Shown one piece after another: positions 52,463 to 61,433 of a stretch of DNA of 64,000 nt (the first letter of the stretch is position 1; every line of letters starts with the position of its first letter). Origin of the DNA: Streptomyces iakyrus (GTDB lineage: Bacteria > Actinomycetota > Actinomycetes > Streptomycetales > Streptomycetaceae); NCBI RefSeq assembly GCF_000717055.1, contig NZ_JNXI01000002.1:496001-560000 (forward strand), given 5' to 3'. A program made the translations under genes and the position numbers. Under the pieces are notes generated by a model. It was given only the letters and a program-made list of their open reading frames with translations, had not been told where the DNA came from and searched no databases.

Positions 52463-53977
52463 CTAAGCCCTGCCGCCGCCCGCGCTCGGCTGCTCCTCCC
52501 CCACCTCGCCGCGCGCCAGGCGGCTGTGCGTGCGTCCGTACAGGAAGTAGACGAGGAAGCCGGCCGCCATCCAGATGGCGAAGCGGACCCACGTCTCGGC
52601 GGGAAGGTTGATCATCAGCCACAGGGAAGCGCAGACCGACAGGATCGGGATCACCGGCACCCACGGGGTGCGGAAGGCCCGGGGCAGGTCGGGGCGGGAC
52701 TTGCGGAGGATGATCACGCCGATGGCGACGACCACGAAGGCGAACAGCGTGCCGATGTTCACCAGGGCGGCGAGCTCGGTCAGCGGCGTGAACCCGGCGA
52801 GGACGGCGATGATCACGCCGAGCAGGATGGTCGGCCGGTGCGGCGTCTTGAATCGCGGGTGGACGCGCGAGAAGAACCGCGGCAGCAGTCCGTCCCGGCT
52901 CATCGCGAAGAACACCCGGGTCTGGCCGAGCAGCAGGATCATGCAGACCGTGGTCAGGCCGACCGCGGCGCCGAAGCTGATGAAGCCCGCGAACCACGGA
53001 TGCCCCGTCGCCTTGAACGCGTCGGCCAGCGGCGCGTCGACGGACAGCTCGCTGTAGTGCTGCATGCCGGTGACGACGATCGACACGAGGACGTACAGCG
53101 TGGTGCAAATTGCGAGGGAGCCGAGGATGCCGCGGGGCATGTCACGCTGGGGGTTCTTGGTCTCCTCGGCGGCCGTGGCCACCACGTCGAAGCCGATGAA
53201 GGCGAAGAACACGACCGAGGCGGCGGTGAAGATGCCCATCACGCCGAAGTTGGAAGGAGCCCAGCCGAACATGAGCTGGATCAGCGGGGAGTCGAGACTC
53301 GCCCCGGCCTCCACGGGCTGCTCCTTCGGGATGAAGGGGTCGTAGTTGTCACCCTTGACGAGGAACGCACCCGCGATGATCACGACGAGGACGACCGTCA
53401 CCTTGATGGCGACGACCAGCGACGTGATCCGCGCGGACAGCTTCATGCCGAGCACGAGGATGCCGGTGAGGACGAGGACCAGCGCGGCGGCGAGGATGTC
53501 GAAGCCGAAGGCGTCGGCGCCCTCCCGGCTCCCCAGGCCCGCGGGCATCGTCCAGCCCGCGTTGTCCATGAGCGACTGGATGTAGCCGGACCAGCCGACG
53601 GCCACCACCGCCGTACCGAGCGCGAACTCCAGGACGAGGTCCCAGCCGATGATCCAGGCGGGCAGTTCACCGAGGGAGGCGTAGGAGAACGTGTAGGCGG
53701 ACCCGGCGACCGGGACCGTGGACGCGAACTCGGCGTAACAGAGGGCGGCCAGGGCGCACGCGACGCCGGCCGCCACGAAGGCCAGAGCCGTCGCGGGCCC
53801 GGCGTTGTCCTTGGCGACCGTGCCGGTGAGTACGAAGATGCCGGTACCGATGATCACACCGACGCCGAAGACGGTCAGATCCAGCGCTGACAAGGACTTC
53901 TTGAGCGCGTGCTCTGGCTCCTCGGTGTCGAGGATGGACTGCTCGACCTTCTTCGTCCGGAAGAGGGTACTGCTCAC
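52463..53977 (-). CDS. APC-family amino acid permease (cationic amino acid transporter type)
   Basis: The 504-aa protein has about 12 membrane segments. It begins with a cytoplasmic ILDTEEPEHALKKSLSALDL stretch, then the APC motif GVIIGTGIFVLTG near residue 42 and CYAEFASTVPVAGSAYTFSY near 90. FIGFDVVATAAEETKNPQRD near 260 places it with the cationic amino acid / YfnA-type branch. GGGAGG lies 5 nt before GTG 53977. It is downstream of dxs but separated by a strong terminator, so it is probably transcribed alone. Confidence 0.93.
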   Translation of the reverse strand: MSSTLFRTKKVEQSILDTEEPEHALKKSLSALDLTVFGVGVIIGTGIFVLTGTVAKDNAGPATALAFVAAGVACALAALCYAEFASTVPVAGSAYTFSYASLGELPAWIIGWDLVLEFALGTAVVAVGWSGYIQSLMDNAGWTMPAGLGSREGADAFGFDILAAALVLVLTGILVLGMKLSARITSLVVAIKVTVVLVVIIAGAFLVKGDNYDPFIPKEQPVEAGASLDSPLIQLMFGWAPSNFGVMGIFTAASVVFFAFIGFDVVATAAEETKNPQRDMPRGILGSLAICTTLYVLVSIVVTGMQHYSELSVDAPLADAFKATGHPWFAGFISFGAAVGLTTVCMILLLGQTRVFFAMSRDGLLPRFFSRVHPRFKTPHRPTILLGVIIAVLAGFTPLTELAALVNIGTLFAFVVVAIGVIILRKSRPDLPRAFRTPWVPVIPILSVCASLWLMINLPAETWVRFAIWMAAGFLVYFLYGRTHSRLARGEVGEEQPSAGGGRA

Positions 53978-54059
53978 GGGGTACCTCCCACGCTTGTCGT
54001 CCTCGACATGATCGAGAGGGGGCACCATCCGTATGCCCCGGCAGGGGCGGATTCACGCC

Positions 54060-54105
54060 AATGGGCCGGTTTCACCACCCTTCACGGTGGTGAAACCGGC
54101 CCATT
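54060..54105 (-). terminator. Strong terminator after dxs
   Basis: A perfect 20-bp stem (AATGGGCCGGTTTCACCACC with its exact complement) encloses a 6-nt loop, 9 nt after the dxs stop. Its sequence is symmetric, so it may act in both directions. Confidence 0.85.
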
Positions 54106-54113
54106 CAGCGGTG

Positions 54114-56036
54114 TCAGTCGCGCGCGGACTCCACGGCGCCCGCTGCGGACTGCTCATAGCGGCCGTCGAGCCGGGCGACCAGCCCGGTCACCTGACGGGC
54201 GATGTCCGGCGCGGTGAGCCCGATCTCGGCGAGGACCTCGGCACGCGAGGCGTGGTCGAGGAAGCGCGGCGGGATGCCGAAGTCACGCAGCGGCACATCC
54301 ACACCCGCGTCACGCAGCGCCTGCGCGATCGCCGAGCCGACGCCGCCCACGCGGCTGTTGTCCTCGACGGTCACGACCACGCGGTGCTCCTCGGCGAGCG
54401 GGGCCATGGCCTCGTCGACGGGCTTGACCCAGCGCGGGTCGACGACCGTCGTGGAGATGCCCTGCTTGTCGAGCAGGCCGGCGATCTCCAGGCACATCGG
54501 CGCGAGGGCGCCGACGGAGACCAGCAGAACGTCCGGCCGGTCGGTGCCGGGCTCGCGCAGCACGTCCATGCCGCCGACGCGGCGCACGGCCGGTACGGCG
54601 GGGCCGACGGCGCCCTTGGAGAAGCGGACCACGGTCGGCGCGTCGTCGACGGCGACGGCCTCGCGCAACTGCGCGCGCACCTGGTCGGCGTCGCGCGGCG
54701 CGGCCAGCCTCAGGCCGGGCACGACCTGGAGGATCGACATGTCCCACATGCCGTTGTGGGAAGCCCCGTCGGTGCCGGTGACCCCGGCCCGGTCGAGGAC
54801 GAAGGTGACGCCGCACTTGTGCAGGGCCACGTCCATCAGCACCTGGTCGAAGGCGCGGTTGAGGAATGTGGCGTACACGGCGAACACCGGGTGCACGCCG
54901 CCGGTGGCCAGGCCGGCCGCGGAGACGGCTCCGTGCTGCTCGGCGATGCCGACGTCGTAGACCCGCTTGGGGAAGCGTTTGGCGAACTTGTCCAGGCCGA
55001 CCGGCTGGAGCATGGCGGCCGTGATGGCGACGATGTCCTCGCGCTCCTCGCCGAGCTTGACCATCTCCTCGCCGAACACGGACGTCCAGTCGGCGCCGGA
55101 GCTGGCGATCGGCAGGCCCGTGTCGGGATGGATCTTGCCGACGGCGTGGAAGCGGTCCGCCTCGTCCTGGAGGGCCGGCTGGTAGCCGCGGCCCTTCTCG
55201 GTGAGGCAGTGCACGATGACCGGCCCGCCGAACCGCTTGGCCTTGGCGAGCGCGGACTCCAGGGCCTCCAGGTCGTGTCCGTCGATCGGTCCGACGTACT
55301 TCAGGCCGAGGTCCTCGAACATGCCCTGCGGGGCGATGAAGTCCTTCAGCCCCTTCTTCGCGCCGTGCAGGGTGTCGTAGAGCGGCCGTCCGACGACGGG
55401 AGTGCGCTCCAGGACCTCCTTGGTGCGGGCGAGGAACCGCTCGTAGCCGTCGGTGGTGCGCAGGGTCGCCAGGTGGTTGGCGAGGCCGCCGATGGTCGGG
55501 GCATAGGAGCGCTCGTTGTCGTTGACGACGATGACGAGCGGGCGGTCCTTGGCGTCGGCGATGTTGTTCAGCGCCTCCCAGGCCATGCCGCCGGTCAGCG
55601 CGCCGTCACCGATCACGGCCACGACGTGGTCGTCGCGCTCCATGATCTGGTTGGCCTTGGCGATGCCGTCGGCCCAGCCGAGGACGGTCGAGGCGTGCGA
55701 GTTCTCGATGACGTCGTGCTCGGACTCGGCCTGTGAGGGGTAGCCGGACAGGCCGCCCTTCATCTTCAGCTTCGAGAAGTCCTGGCGGCCGGTGAGCAGC
55801 TTGTGGACGTAGGACTGGTGGCCGGTGTCCCAGAGCACCTTGTCCTTGGGCGAGTCGAAGACCCGGTGCAGGGCGATGGTGAGCTCCACCACGCCGAGGT
55901 TGGGGCCGAGGTGACCGCCGGTCTTGGAGACCGCTTCGACGAGGAAGCTGCGGATCTCCTCCGCCAGCTGGTTCAGCTCCTCCAGGTTGAGCCGGTCCAG
56001 ATCGCGCGGTCCCCTGATACGGGTCAGCAGCGGCAC
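54114..56036 (-). CDS. dxs: 1-deoxy-D-xylulose-5-phosphate synthase
   Basis: The 640-aa thiamine-diphosphate enzyme condenses pyruvate and glyceraldehyde 3-phosphate, the first step of the MEP isoprenoid pathway. Visible motifs are the TPP-binding [16 protein letters not shown] near residue 150, [12 protein letters not shown] near 240, and [17 protein letters not shown] with its catalytic Glu near 365. [18 protein letters not shown] lies near 415. AAGGAGG lies 7 nt before GTG 56036. It stands alone between the xyl operon terminator and its own terminator. Streptomyces often carry a second dxs elsewhere. Confidence 0.97.
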   Translation of the reverse strand: MPLLTRIRGPRDLDRLNLEELNQLAEEIRSFLVEAVSKTGGHLGPNLGVVELTIALHRVFDSPKDKVLWDTGHQSYVHKLLTGRQDFSKLKMKGGLSGYPSQAESEHDVIENSHASTVLGWADGIAKANQIMERDDHVVAVIGDGALTGGMAWEALNNIADAKDRPLVIVVNDNERSYAPTIGGLANHLATLRTTDGYERFLARTKEVLERTPVVGRPLYDTLHGAKKGLKDFIAPQGMFEDLGLKYVGPIDGHDLEALESALAKAKRFGGPVIVHCLTEKGRGYQPALQDEADRFHAVGKIHPDTGLPIASSGADWTSVFGEEMVKLGEEREDIVAITAAMLQPVGLDKFAKRFPKRVYDVGIAEQHGAVSAAGLATGGVHPVFAVYATFLNRAFDQVLMDVALHKCGVTFVLDRAGVTGTDGASHNGMWDMSILQVVPGLRLAAPRDADQVRAQLREAVAVDDAPTVVRFSKGAVGPAVPAVRRVGGMDVLREPGTDRPDVLLVSVGALAPMCLEIAGLLDKQGISTTVVDPRWVKPVDEAMAPLAEEHRVVVTVEDNSRVGGVGSAIAQALRDAGVDVPLRDFGIPPRFLDHASRAEVLAEIGLTAPDIARQVTGLVARLDGRYEQSAAGAVESARD

Positions 56037-56170
56037 CCGTGCCTCCTTGCAGTAGAGCTGTTGCCGGGCTTGTCGAGTCTAATGTTCCGCCTTCGCGGGC
56101 GGCGCCGAGGCTGTGCGTCGTACGTCACGCGTTCGGCTCTACCCATGGTGCGCCACCCCTACGACACAGC

Positions 56171-56201
56171 TGTGCCCGGTACCTGAGAGGTACCGGGCAC
56201 A
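56171..56201 (-). terminator. Terminator of the xylFGH operon
   Basis: A perfect 14-bp stem (TGTGCCCGGTACCT with AGGTACCGGGCACA) has a 3-nt loop, 18 nt after the xylH stop. Confidence 0.85.
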
Positions 56202-56218
56202 GAGGGTGTTCCCCGGCG

Positions 56219-57511
56219 CTACGCGCGCCCTGCGGTCTTCTGCGTCTTGCGGGTGACGGCGTCGATGACGACCGTGGCCAGCAGCACACCACCGGTGATC
56301 ATGTACTGCACTGGGGAGGCGATGCCCTCCAGGGCGAGGCCGTACTGGATCGACACGATCACCAGGACACCGAGCAGCGCGTTCCAGGTGCGTCCACGGC
56401 CGCCGAACAGCGACGTGCCGCCGATGACCGCCGCGGCGATCGCGTTCATCAGCAGGTCACCGCCGCCGGCGCCCTGGTTGGCCGCCGCGATCTTGGAGGC
56501 GATGAACAGGCCGCCCACCGCAGCGAAGGTGCCGGAGATCGCGAACACCGAGATCCGGACCATCTCCACGTTGATGCCGGCCCGGCGGGACGCCTCGACA
56601 CTGCCGCCGAGCGCGAACACCTTCCGGCCGTACGAGGTACGGCGCAGCACGAAGTCCGTGACCAGCAGCACCGCGATGAAGATCACCACGGCGAGCGGCA
56701 GGCCCTTGTACTGGTTGAAGACGATGGCGACGGTGAAGGCGAGCACCGCCAGCAGCACGGTCCGCACGATGGTCTCGCTCAGCGGCCGCGACGGCACACC
56801 GGCGGCCTCGCGGCGCCGGTTGCCGAGGAAGGAGCTGAGGAAGAACCCGGCGGTCACCACCGCGGCCAGACCGTAGGCGGCGGCCACGTCGGAGAAGTAG
56901 TAGCTGGTCAGCTGGGCCACGACCCCGTCGGGGTCGAGGTTGATGGTGCCGTTGTCGCCGAGGATCTGGAGCATGAAGCCGTTCCAGAACAGCAGACCGG
57001 CCAGCGTGACGGCGAAGGCGGGCACGCCGATCTTCGCGAAGAAGAAGCCGTGCAGCACGCCGGCGACCGTGCCGGTGAGGATGGCCAGCACGAAGGCGAG
57101 CCACTCGTTCATGCCGTTGGTGACGTTCAGCACCGCGAAACTCGCGCCCGCCACACCGGAGACCGAACCGACCGACAGGTCGATCTCGCCGAGCAGCAGC
57201 ACGAACACGATGCCGACGGCGATCATGCCCGTGCCGACCATGGCGACGGACATGTCGGACAGGTTGCCCGCGGTGAGGAAGTTGGAGTTCAGGCTCGTGA
57301 AGATGAGCCAGATGATCGCCAGGCCGATGACGACCGGGATGGAGCCCAGGTCACCGGACTTCATCTTCCGCTTGAACTCGCTGACGTAGCCCTTGAGGCC
57401 CTGCTCGCGCACCAGCAGCCGGGGGTCGACCACGGTGACGGCGGCCTTGGCCGCCTCGGGGTTCTCCACGACGTGGTCGTCCGGAGCCGCGGAGGTCTTG
57501 TCGATGCTCAC
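56219..57511 (-). CDS. xylH: Sugar ABC transporter permease XylH
   Basis: The 430-aa membrane protein has a ~50-residue cytoplasmic N-terminus and about ten helices of the RbsC/XylH type. Family segments are LLLGEIDLSVGSVSGVAGA near residue 108, FVLRRTSYGRKVFALGGSVEASRRAGI near 290, and NAIAAAVIGGTSLFGGRGR near 360. GTG 57511 overlaps the ATPase stop (GTGA). With XylF and XylG it imports a monosaccharide. Xylose is inferred from similarity to the S. coelicolor xylFGH locus regulated by Rok7B7. Confidence 0.93.
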   Translation of the reverse strand: MSIDKTSAAPDDHVVENPEAAKAAVTVVDPRLLVREQGLKGYVSEFKRKMKSGDLGSIPVVIGLAIIWLIFTSLNSNFLTAGNLSDMSVAMVGTGMIAVGIVFVLLLGEIDLSVGSVSGVAGASFAVLNVTNGMNEWLAFVLAILTGTVAGVLHGFFFAKIGVPAFAVTLAGLLFWNGFMLQILGDNGTINLDPDGVVAQLTSYYFSDVAAAYGLAAVVTAGFFLSSFLGNRRREAAGVPSRPLSETIVRTVLLAVLAFTVAIVFNQYKGLPLAVVIFIAVLLVTDFVLRRTSYGRKVFALGGSVEASRRAGINVEMVRISVFAISGTFAAVGGLFIASKIAAANQGAGGGDLLMNAIAAAVIGGTSLFGGRGRTWNALLGVLVIVSIQYGLALEGIASPVQYMITGGVLLATVVIDAVTRKTQKTAGRA

Positions 57512-58290
57512 TTGGAAACCTCCCCGTTCGTGCGCGCCGCACGGCGGGTCACGGCGTTGTCGGTGGCGCCGGTGATGGCGGAGATGATCTCCTCCTGCGA
57601 GGTCGACTTGACCTCGAAGACGCCGTTGTTGCGGCCGAGGCGCAGCACGGCGACCTTGTCCGCGACGGCCTTCACGTCGGCCATGTTGTGGCTGATGAGG
57701 ATCACGGCGTGGCCGCGCTCGCGCAGCCGCTCGACCAGGTCGAGGACCTGTGCGGTCTGCTCGACGCCGAGGGCGGCGGTGGGCTCGTCGAGGATGACCA
57801 GCTTGGGCTCGCCGAGCATGGAGCGGGCGATGGCCACGGTCTGGCGCTGACCGCCGGAGAGCGAGGCGATCGGGATGCGCACGCTGGGGATGCGGATCGA
57901 CAGCGTGTCGAGCAGCTCGCGGGAGCGGCGCTCCATCTCCACCTCGTCCAGGACGCCGCGCTTGCGGATCTCCCGGCCCAGGTAGAGGTTGCCGACGACG
58001 TCGATGTTGTCGCAGAGCGCGAGGTCCTGGTAGACGGTCGCGATGCCCAGGTTCTGGGCGTCGTGCGGCTTGGTGATCTGGACGGACCTGCCGTCCCATT
58101 CGATGACGCCCTCATCGATGGGGTGCACGCCGGCGATCGTCTTGACCAGCGTGGACTTTCCGGCTCCGTTGTCGCCGACCAGGGCGACCACTTCACCGGC
58201 GTGGACCTCAAGCTCTACGTCGGTGAGCGCCTGAACGGCACCGAACCGCTTGGAGACCCCGCGCAACGCCAGCACGGGCGTAGCGGACAC
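57508..58290 (-). CDS. xylG: Sugar ABC transporter ATP-binding protein XylG (single-domain)
   Basis: The 260-aa ATPase has Walker A GDNGAGKSTL near residue 40, the Q-loop VYQDLAL, signature LSGGQRQ near 145 and Walker B LVILDEPTAALG near 165. The H-loop is LISHN. Many RbsA/XylG proteins carry two such domains in tandem. This one has a single domain, so the transporter needs an ATPase dimer. GTG 58290 is chosen because GAAGGAG lies 9 nt upstream, whereas ATG 58299 touches that site. It is preceded by a 198-nt spacer with strong hairpins. Confidence 0.94.
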   Translation of the reverse strand: MSATPVLALRGVSKRFGAVQALTDVELEVHAGEVVALVGDNGAGKSTLVKTIAGVHPIDEGVIEWDGRSVQITKPHDAQNLGIATVYQDLALCDNIDVVGNLYLGREIRKRGVLDEVEMERRSRELLDTLSIRIPSVRIPIASLSGGQRQTVAIARSMLGEPKLVILDEPTAALGVEQTAQVLDLVERLRERGHAVILISHNMADVKAVADKVAVLRLGRNNGVFEVKSTSQEEIISAITGATDNAVTRRAARTNGEVSK

Positions 58291-58355
58291 GTGAACCATC
58301 TCCTTCGCCGCCTGACCCGGCGGGAGGTTGTGCAGAAGGGTGGGAGGAGTGATCA

Positions 58356-58404
58356 CTCCGGCGCCCCGCGTAGCTTGCGGGGCTGATGTGGCGGGGCGCC
58401 GGAG
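58356..58404 (-). promoter_or_regulatory. Alternative hairpins (attenuator-like) in the xylF-xylG spacer
   Basis: The block CTCCGGCGCCCCGC (58356-58369) can pair perfectly over 14 bp with GCGGGGCGCCGGAG (58391-58404). Its inner GCCCCGC can instead pair with GCGGGGC at 58377-58383. The two structures exclude each other. They lie 66 nt upstream of the xylG start in the transcript. Confidence 0.55.
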
Positions 58405-58437
58405 GAACTCGGGGGCGAACCGGTCCCCGCATGGAGT

Positions 58438-58464
58438 CACGGGAGTCCGGCTCGGACTCCCGTG
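58438..58464 (-). terminator. Intercistronic hairpin after xylF
   Basis: CACGGGAGTCCG and CGGACTCCCGTG form a perfect 12-bp stem with a 3-nt loop, 24 nt after the xylF stop. It may protect or terminate the abundant xylF mRNA before xylGH. Confidence 0.7.
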
Positions 58465-58488
58465 CCCCACGGGGGACTTGGCGGCTTC

Positions 58489-59601
58489 TTACTTGAGGCC
58501 GATCTTGTCGCAGGCGGCCTTGTACTTGCCCGTGCAGATCTCGTTCACGGTGTAGATGCCGTCCTTGATGACGGTGTCCTTGATGTTGTCCTTGGTCAGC
58601 GAGACGACCGGGACGAGGACGGAGGGGATGGCCTTGGTGGTCGGGCTGTCGACCTTGTCCTTGGCGATCGAGTCGAGCGACTTGCCCTGGGCGAGGGCGA
58701 CGGCCATCTCGGCCGCGACGTCCGCCTCCTGCGGGTAGGGCTTGTAGACGCTCATGTACTGCTCACCGGTGACGATGCGCTGCACACCGGCGAGTTCGGC
58801 GTCCTGGCCGGTGACCGGGATGTCGGCGATGCCGGCGGCCTTCAGGGCGGTGATGATGCCGCCCGCCATGCCGTCGTTGGCGGAGTAGACGCCGACGATC
58901 TTGTCCTTGCCGAGGGCGGAGATGGCGCCTTCCATGTTGGCGTTGGCGTTCTCCGGCTTCCACTCCTTGGTGTCGTACTCGCGGCCGATCTTCACCTTGC
59001 CGTCGAGCACGGAGTGCGCGCCCTTCTTGAACTGGGCGGCGTTCGGGTCGGTGGAGGACCCGTTCATCATGACGATCTGGCCGTCCTTGGCCTTGTCGCC
59101 CAGGGCCTTCAGCAGGGCCTCGCCCTGGGTCTTGCCGACGGTCTCGTTGTCGAACGAGGTGTAGGCGTCGATCGGGCCCTCGGCCAGGCGGTCGTAGGCG
59201 ACGACGGGGATGTCGGCGTCCTTGGCCTTCTTCACCGCGCCGGCGATCGCCTTGGAGTCGACGGCGTCCACGATCAGCACGTCGACCTTGTTCGACACCA
59301 TCGTGTCGACCTGCTGGTTCTGCTTGGCGGCGTCCTGGTTGGCGTTGGCGTAGACGACCTCGCCCTTGCCGTTGGTGAGCTCCTTGACCTTCTCCTCGAT
59401 GAGGGGACGGTCGAACTTCTCGTAACGGGCGGTCGCGTTCTCGGGAAGGAGCAGGCCGACCTTGATGTCGTCGCCCTTCTTGGCGGACCCGGTGGAGTCG
59501 GCGTTGTCGCCCGACTCCTTGGCGCTGCCACAGGCAGCAAGCGAAACAGCCATCGCACCGGCGGCAAGAGCAACAGCGGCGCGACGCATACGCGTGTTCA
59601 C
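58489..59601 (-). CDS. xylF: Sugar-binding lipoprotein XylF
   Basis: The 370-aa protein has a lipoprotein signal with lipobox SLAAC at about residue 24, a Ser/Gly/Lys-rich linker, and a RbsB/XylF-type periplasmic-binding fold. Segments KVGLLLPENATARYEKFDRP near 48, DVLIVDAVDS near 107, VVAYDRLAEGP near 132 and YSANDGMAGGIITAL near 240 fit xylose/ribose-type binding proteins. GGGAGG lies 8 nt before GTG 59601. It is the first structural gene after the ROK regulator and is followed by hairpins that probably give it higher expression than xylGH. Confidence 0.94.
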   Translation of the reverse strand: MNTRMRRAAVALAAGAMAVSLAACGSAKESGDNADSTGSAKKGDDIKVGLLLPENATARYEKFDRPLIEEKVKELTNGKGEVVYANANQDAAKQNQQVDTMVSNKVDVLIVDAVDSKAIAGAVKKAKDADIPVVAYDRLAEGPIDAYTSFDNETVGKTQGEALLKALGDKAKDGQIVMMNGSSTDPNAAQFKKGAHSVLDGKVKIGREYDTKEWKPENANANMEGAISALGKDKIVGVYSANDGMAGGIITALKAAGIADIPVTGQDAELAGVQRIVTGEQYMSVYKPYPQEADVAAEMAVALAQGKSLDSIAKDKVDSPTTKAIPSVLVPVVSLTKDNIKDTVIKDGIYTVNEICTGKYKAACDKIGLK

Positions 59602-59698
59602 TTCAGAAACCTCCCTGACGAGGCCGCGACATTGCGGCCGAGGTGGCTGGAAGTCAACTCGGCCACACGTGCGACGTCAAGAAGTAAATCCTTAACGA

Positions 59699-59716
59699 GA
59701 TGGCAACGGTGCCATC
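59699..59716. promoter_or_regulatory. Inverted repeat between the ROK gene and xylF
   Basis: GATGGCA-ACGG-TGCCATC is a perfect 7-bp inverted repeat, with partly symmetric CTTAACGAGA and TTCTCTAAG outside it. It lies 7 nt after the ROK gene stop and about 98 nt upstream of the xylF start. Both a regulator site and a weak terminator are possible. Confidence 0.5.
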
Positions 59717-59722
59717 CGTTCT

Positions 59723-60934
59723 CTAAGTGAAGGCAGGAGTGACTGCCTGAAGTGCACTGGGAGCCGTCCCGTCCAAAAGGGTCGAATCACCCATCTCGCT
59801 GAGGGCGAGGGCGAGCGCTCCGAGCACTTCCGCACGGCCGCCGAGGGCACCGGGGAGAACGGACAACTGGCGTGCCGCGCTGGGGATGGCGTAGCGGCCG
59901 ACGGACTCCCGGATCGGCCCGAGCACCAGCTCACCGGCCTCGGCGAGATCACCGCCGAGGACCACGCGGCTCGGGTTCAGCAGGTTGCAGAGATTGGCCA
60001 CTCCACTGCCGATGTGGCGGCCGACGTCGGCGATCACCCGACGGCAGCCCGGGTCTCCGTCCCGCGCCAGCCGTACGACGCCCTCCATGGTCAGATCGGT
60101 GCCGTGACTGGACTGGAGGAGCGGGAGCACGTAGCGCGCGGCCGCGAAGGTCTCCAGGCAGCCGCGGTTTCCGCAGCGGCAGACGGGGCCGGACTCATCG
60201 AGTGTAATATGCCCGATTTCTCCTGCGGTGCCGCCCGGGCCGCGGTAGATCTTGCCGCTGATCACCAGGCCGGCGCCGACACCGCTGGCGACCTTGATGT
60301 AGGCCAGGTCGCGGACGCCCCGGCCGCTGCCCCAGACCATCTCGCCGAGGGCGCCGAGGTTGGCGTCGTTGTCCACGTGCACGGGGACGCCGAGGCGGCC
60401 GCGGAGCTCCTCGGCGGGCTTGGTGCCGGTCCAGCCGGGGAGGATCGCCGTCGAGCCGAGGGTGCCGGATTCGACGTCGATGGGGCCGGGGACGCCGAGG
60501 CCGACGCCGGCGATCTTGGAGCGGTCCACGCCGGTGGCTTCGATCAGGCGGGTGACCAGCTGTTCCGCGCGGTCGAAGCCCTGGGTCGACGAGGCGTCGA
60601 CGTCGAGGGGCTCGGACTCCTCCGCCAGGACCTGGTGGGCGAGGTTGCCGATGGCGACGCGGAGGTGGGTGTGGCCGAAGTCGACGCCGATGACGATGCC
60701 GGCGTCGCCGCTCAGCGACACGCTGCGGGCCCTGCGGCCGCCGGCGGAGGTCGGCGTGACCTCGACCGTGCCACCGTCCTTCAACTCCCGGACGATGTTG
60801 GAGACCGTCGCCGCGGACAGGCCTGTCGTCCGCGCGATCTCGGCCTGGGTGAGGGAGCCCGCCAGGCGCACGGCACGTACGACCCGCTCCAGGTTGGCTC
60901 GGTGCAGCGATGACTGCGACCCCGGAGTCTCCAC
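59723..60934 (-). CDS. rok7B7: ROK-family regulator, Rok7B7 type
   Basis: The 403-aa protein has an N-terminal winged helix-turn-helix (LTQAEIARTTGLSAATVSNIV near residue 27) and a ROK sugar-kinase-like domain with VIGVDFGHTHLRVAIG. It carries the ROK zinc motif CRCGNRGCLET and the GEIGHI His. In S. coelicolor the protein at this position (Rok7B7, SCO6008) controls xylFGH and affects carbon control and antibiotic production. Identity is inferred from order and sequence memory. I chose GTG 60934 because AGGAGG lies 5 nt upstream. A TTG at 60985 would add 17 residues. Confidence 0.92.
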   Translation of the reverse strand: METPGSQSSLHRANLERVVRAVRLAGSLTQAEIARTTGLSAATVSNIVRELKDGGTVEVTPTSAGGRRARSVSLSGDAGIVIGVDFGHTHLRVAIGNLAHQVLAEESEPLDVDASSTQGFDRAEQLVTRLIEATGVDRSKIAGVGLGVPGPIDVESGTLGSTAILPGWTGTKPAEELRGRLGVPVHVDNDANLGALGEMVWGSGRGVRDLAYIKVASGVGAGLVISGKIYRGPGGTAGEIGHITLDESGPVCRCGNRGCLETFAAARYVLPLLQSSHGTDLTMEGVVRLARDGDPGCRRVIADVGRHIGSGVANLCNLLNPSRVVLGGDLAEAGELVLGPIRESVGRYAIPSAARQLSVLPGALGGRAEVLGALALALSEMGDSTLLDGTAPSALQAVTPAFT

Positions 60935-61151
60935 GACGACCTCCTGCGCACGGGGCCGCTTCGATGAGACCCCGTCTATGTCCAACTAGTGAACTCTAAG
61001 CTGAGCCGTTCGGGTTGCCTCCCGTCAAGAGGTTGAACTGATTCCGCGGTGTGTGCGGCTCGTCGCGGAGCGCTATGTGGGGGTACGCGCTTTCTGACTG
61101 TGCGGCTTGGCAGGGGTGCGCGTCTTCGCCTGCTCGCCGGTGGTGGGTCGG

Positions 61152-61383
61152 GGCCGCGCCGGGGGGTGTCCGTCCTCGGAACGGCGCGATGGACCTACTT
61201 ACCGACTGACTGGCGTCGACGCGCCAACCGCTGTGGGCGGACACCCCCCGACACGTCCCCTTGCGTCGTCCGGCGGGTGCAGGCCGCCCGAGCTGCGGGC
61301 ATGCGTGCCGCTGGGGGGGCGGCACGGGTGGGCGATGGGGGTCCCCCCTGCTCGAGCGAAGCCGAGAGCTTGGGGGAGGCACC
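61152..61383 (-). repeat. Intergenic repeat family B, copy 2 (inverted, ~240 bp)
   Basis: Read on the minus strand it starts at 61383 with GGTGCCTCCCCCAAGCTCTC and follows copy 1 (52203-52440) closely to GGACACCCCCCGGCGCGG, with small differences in the middle. It begins about 50 nt after the ngcG stop, in the sense of ngcG. That is the same spacing and orientation as copy 1 relative to its upstream gene. The 500-nt stretch from the ROK start to ngcG holds this repeat and the ROK leader, and I see no gene in it. Confidence 0.85.
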
Positions 61384-61433
61384 TCGTCGCGCCGAGCTGC
61401 GCAACGCCCCGGCCCCGGCCCCACCGGCCCGGG

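Noticed and set aside
52177..52611. Open frames through repeat family B
   Set aside because: They are chance frames in a high-GC repeat. They share no protein similarity between the two copies in the same frame, and the copies differ by small indels.
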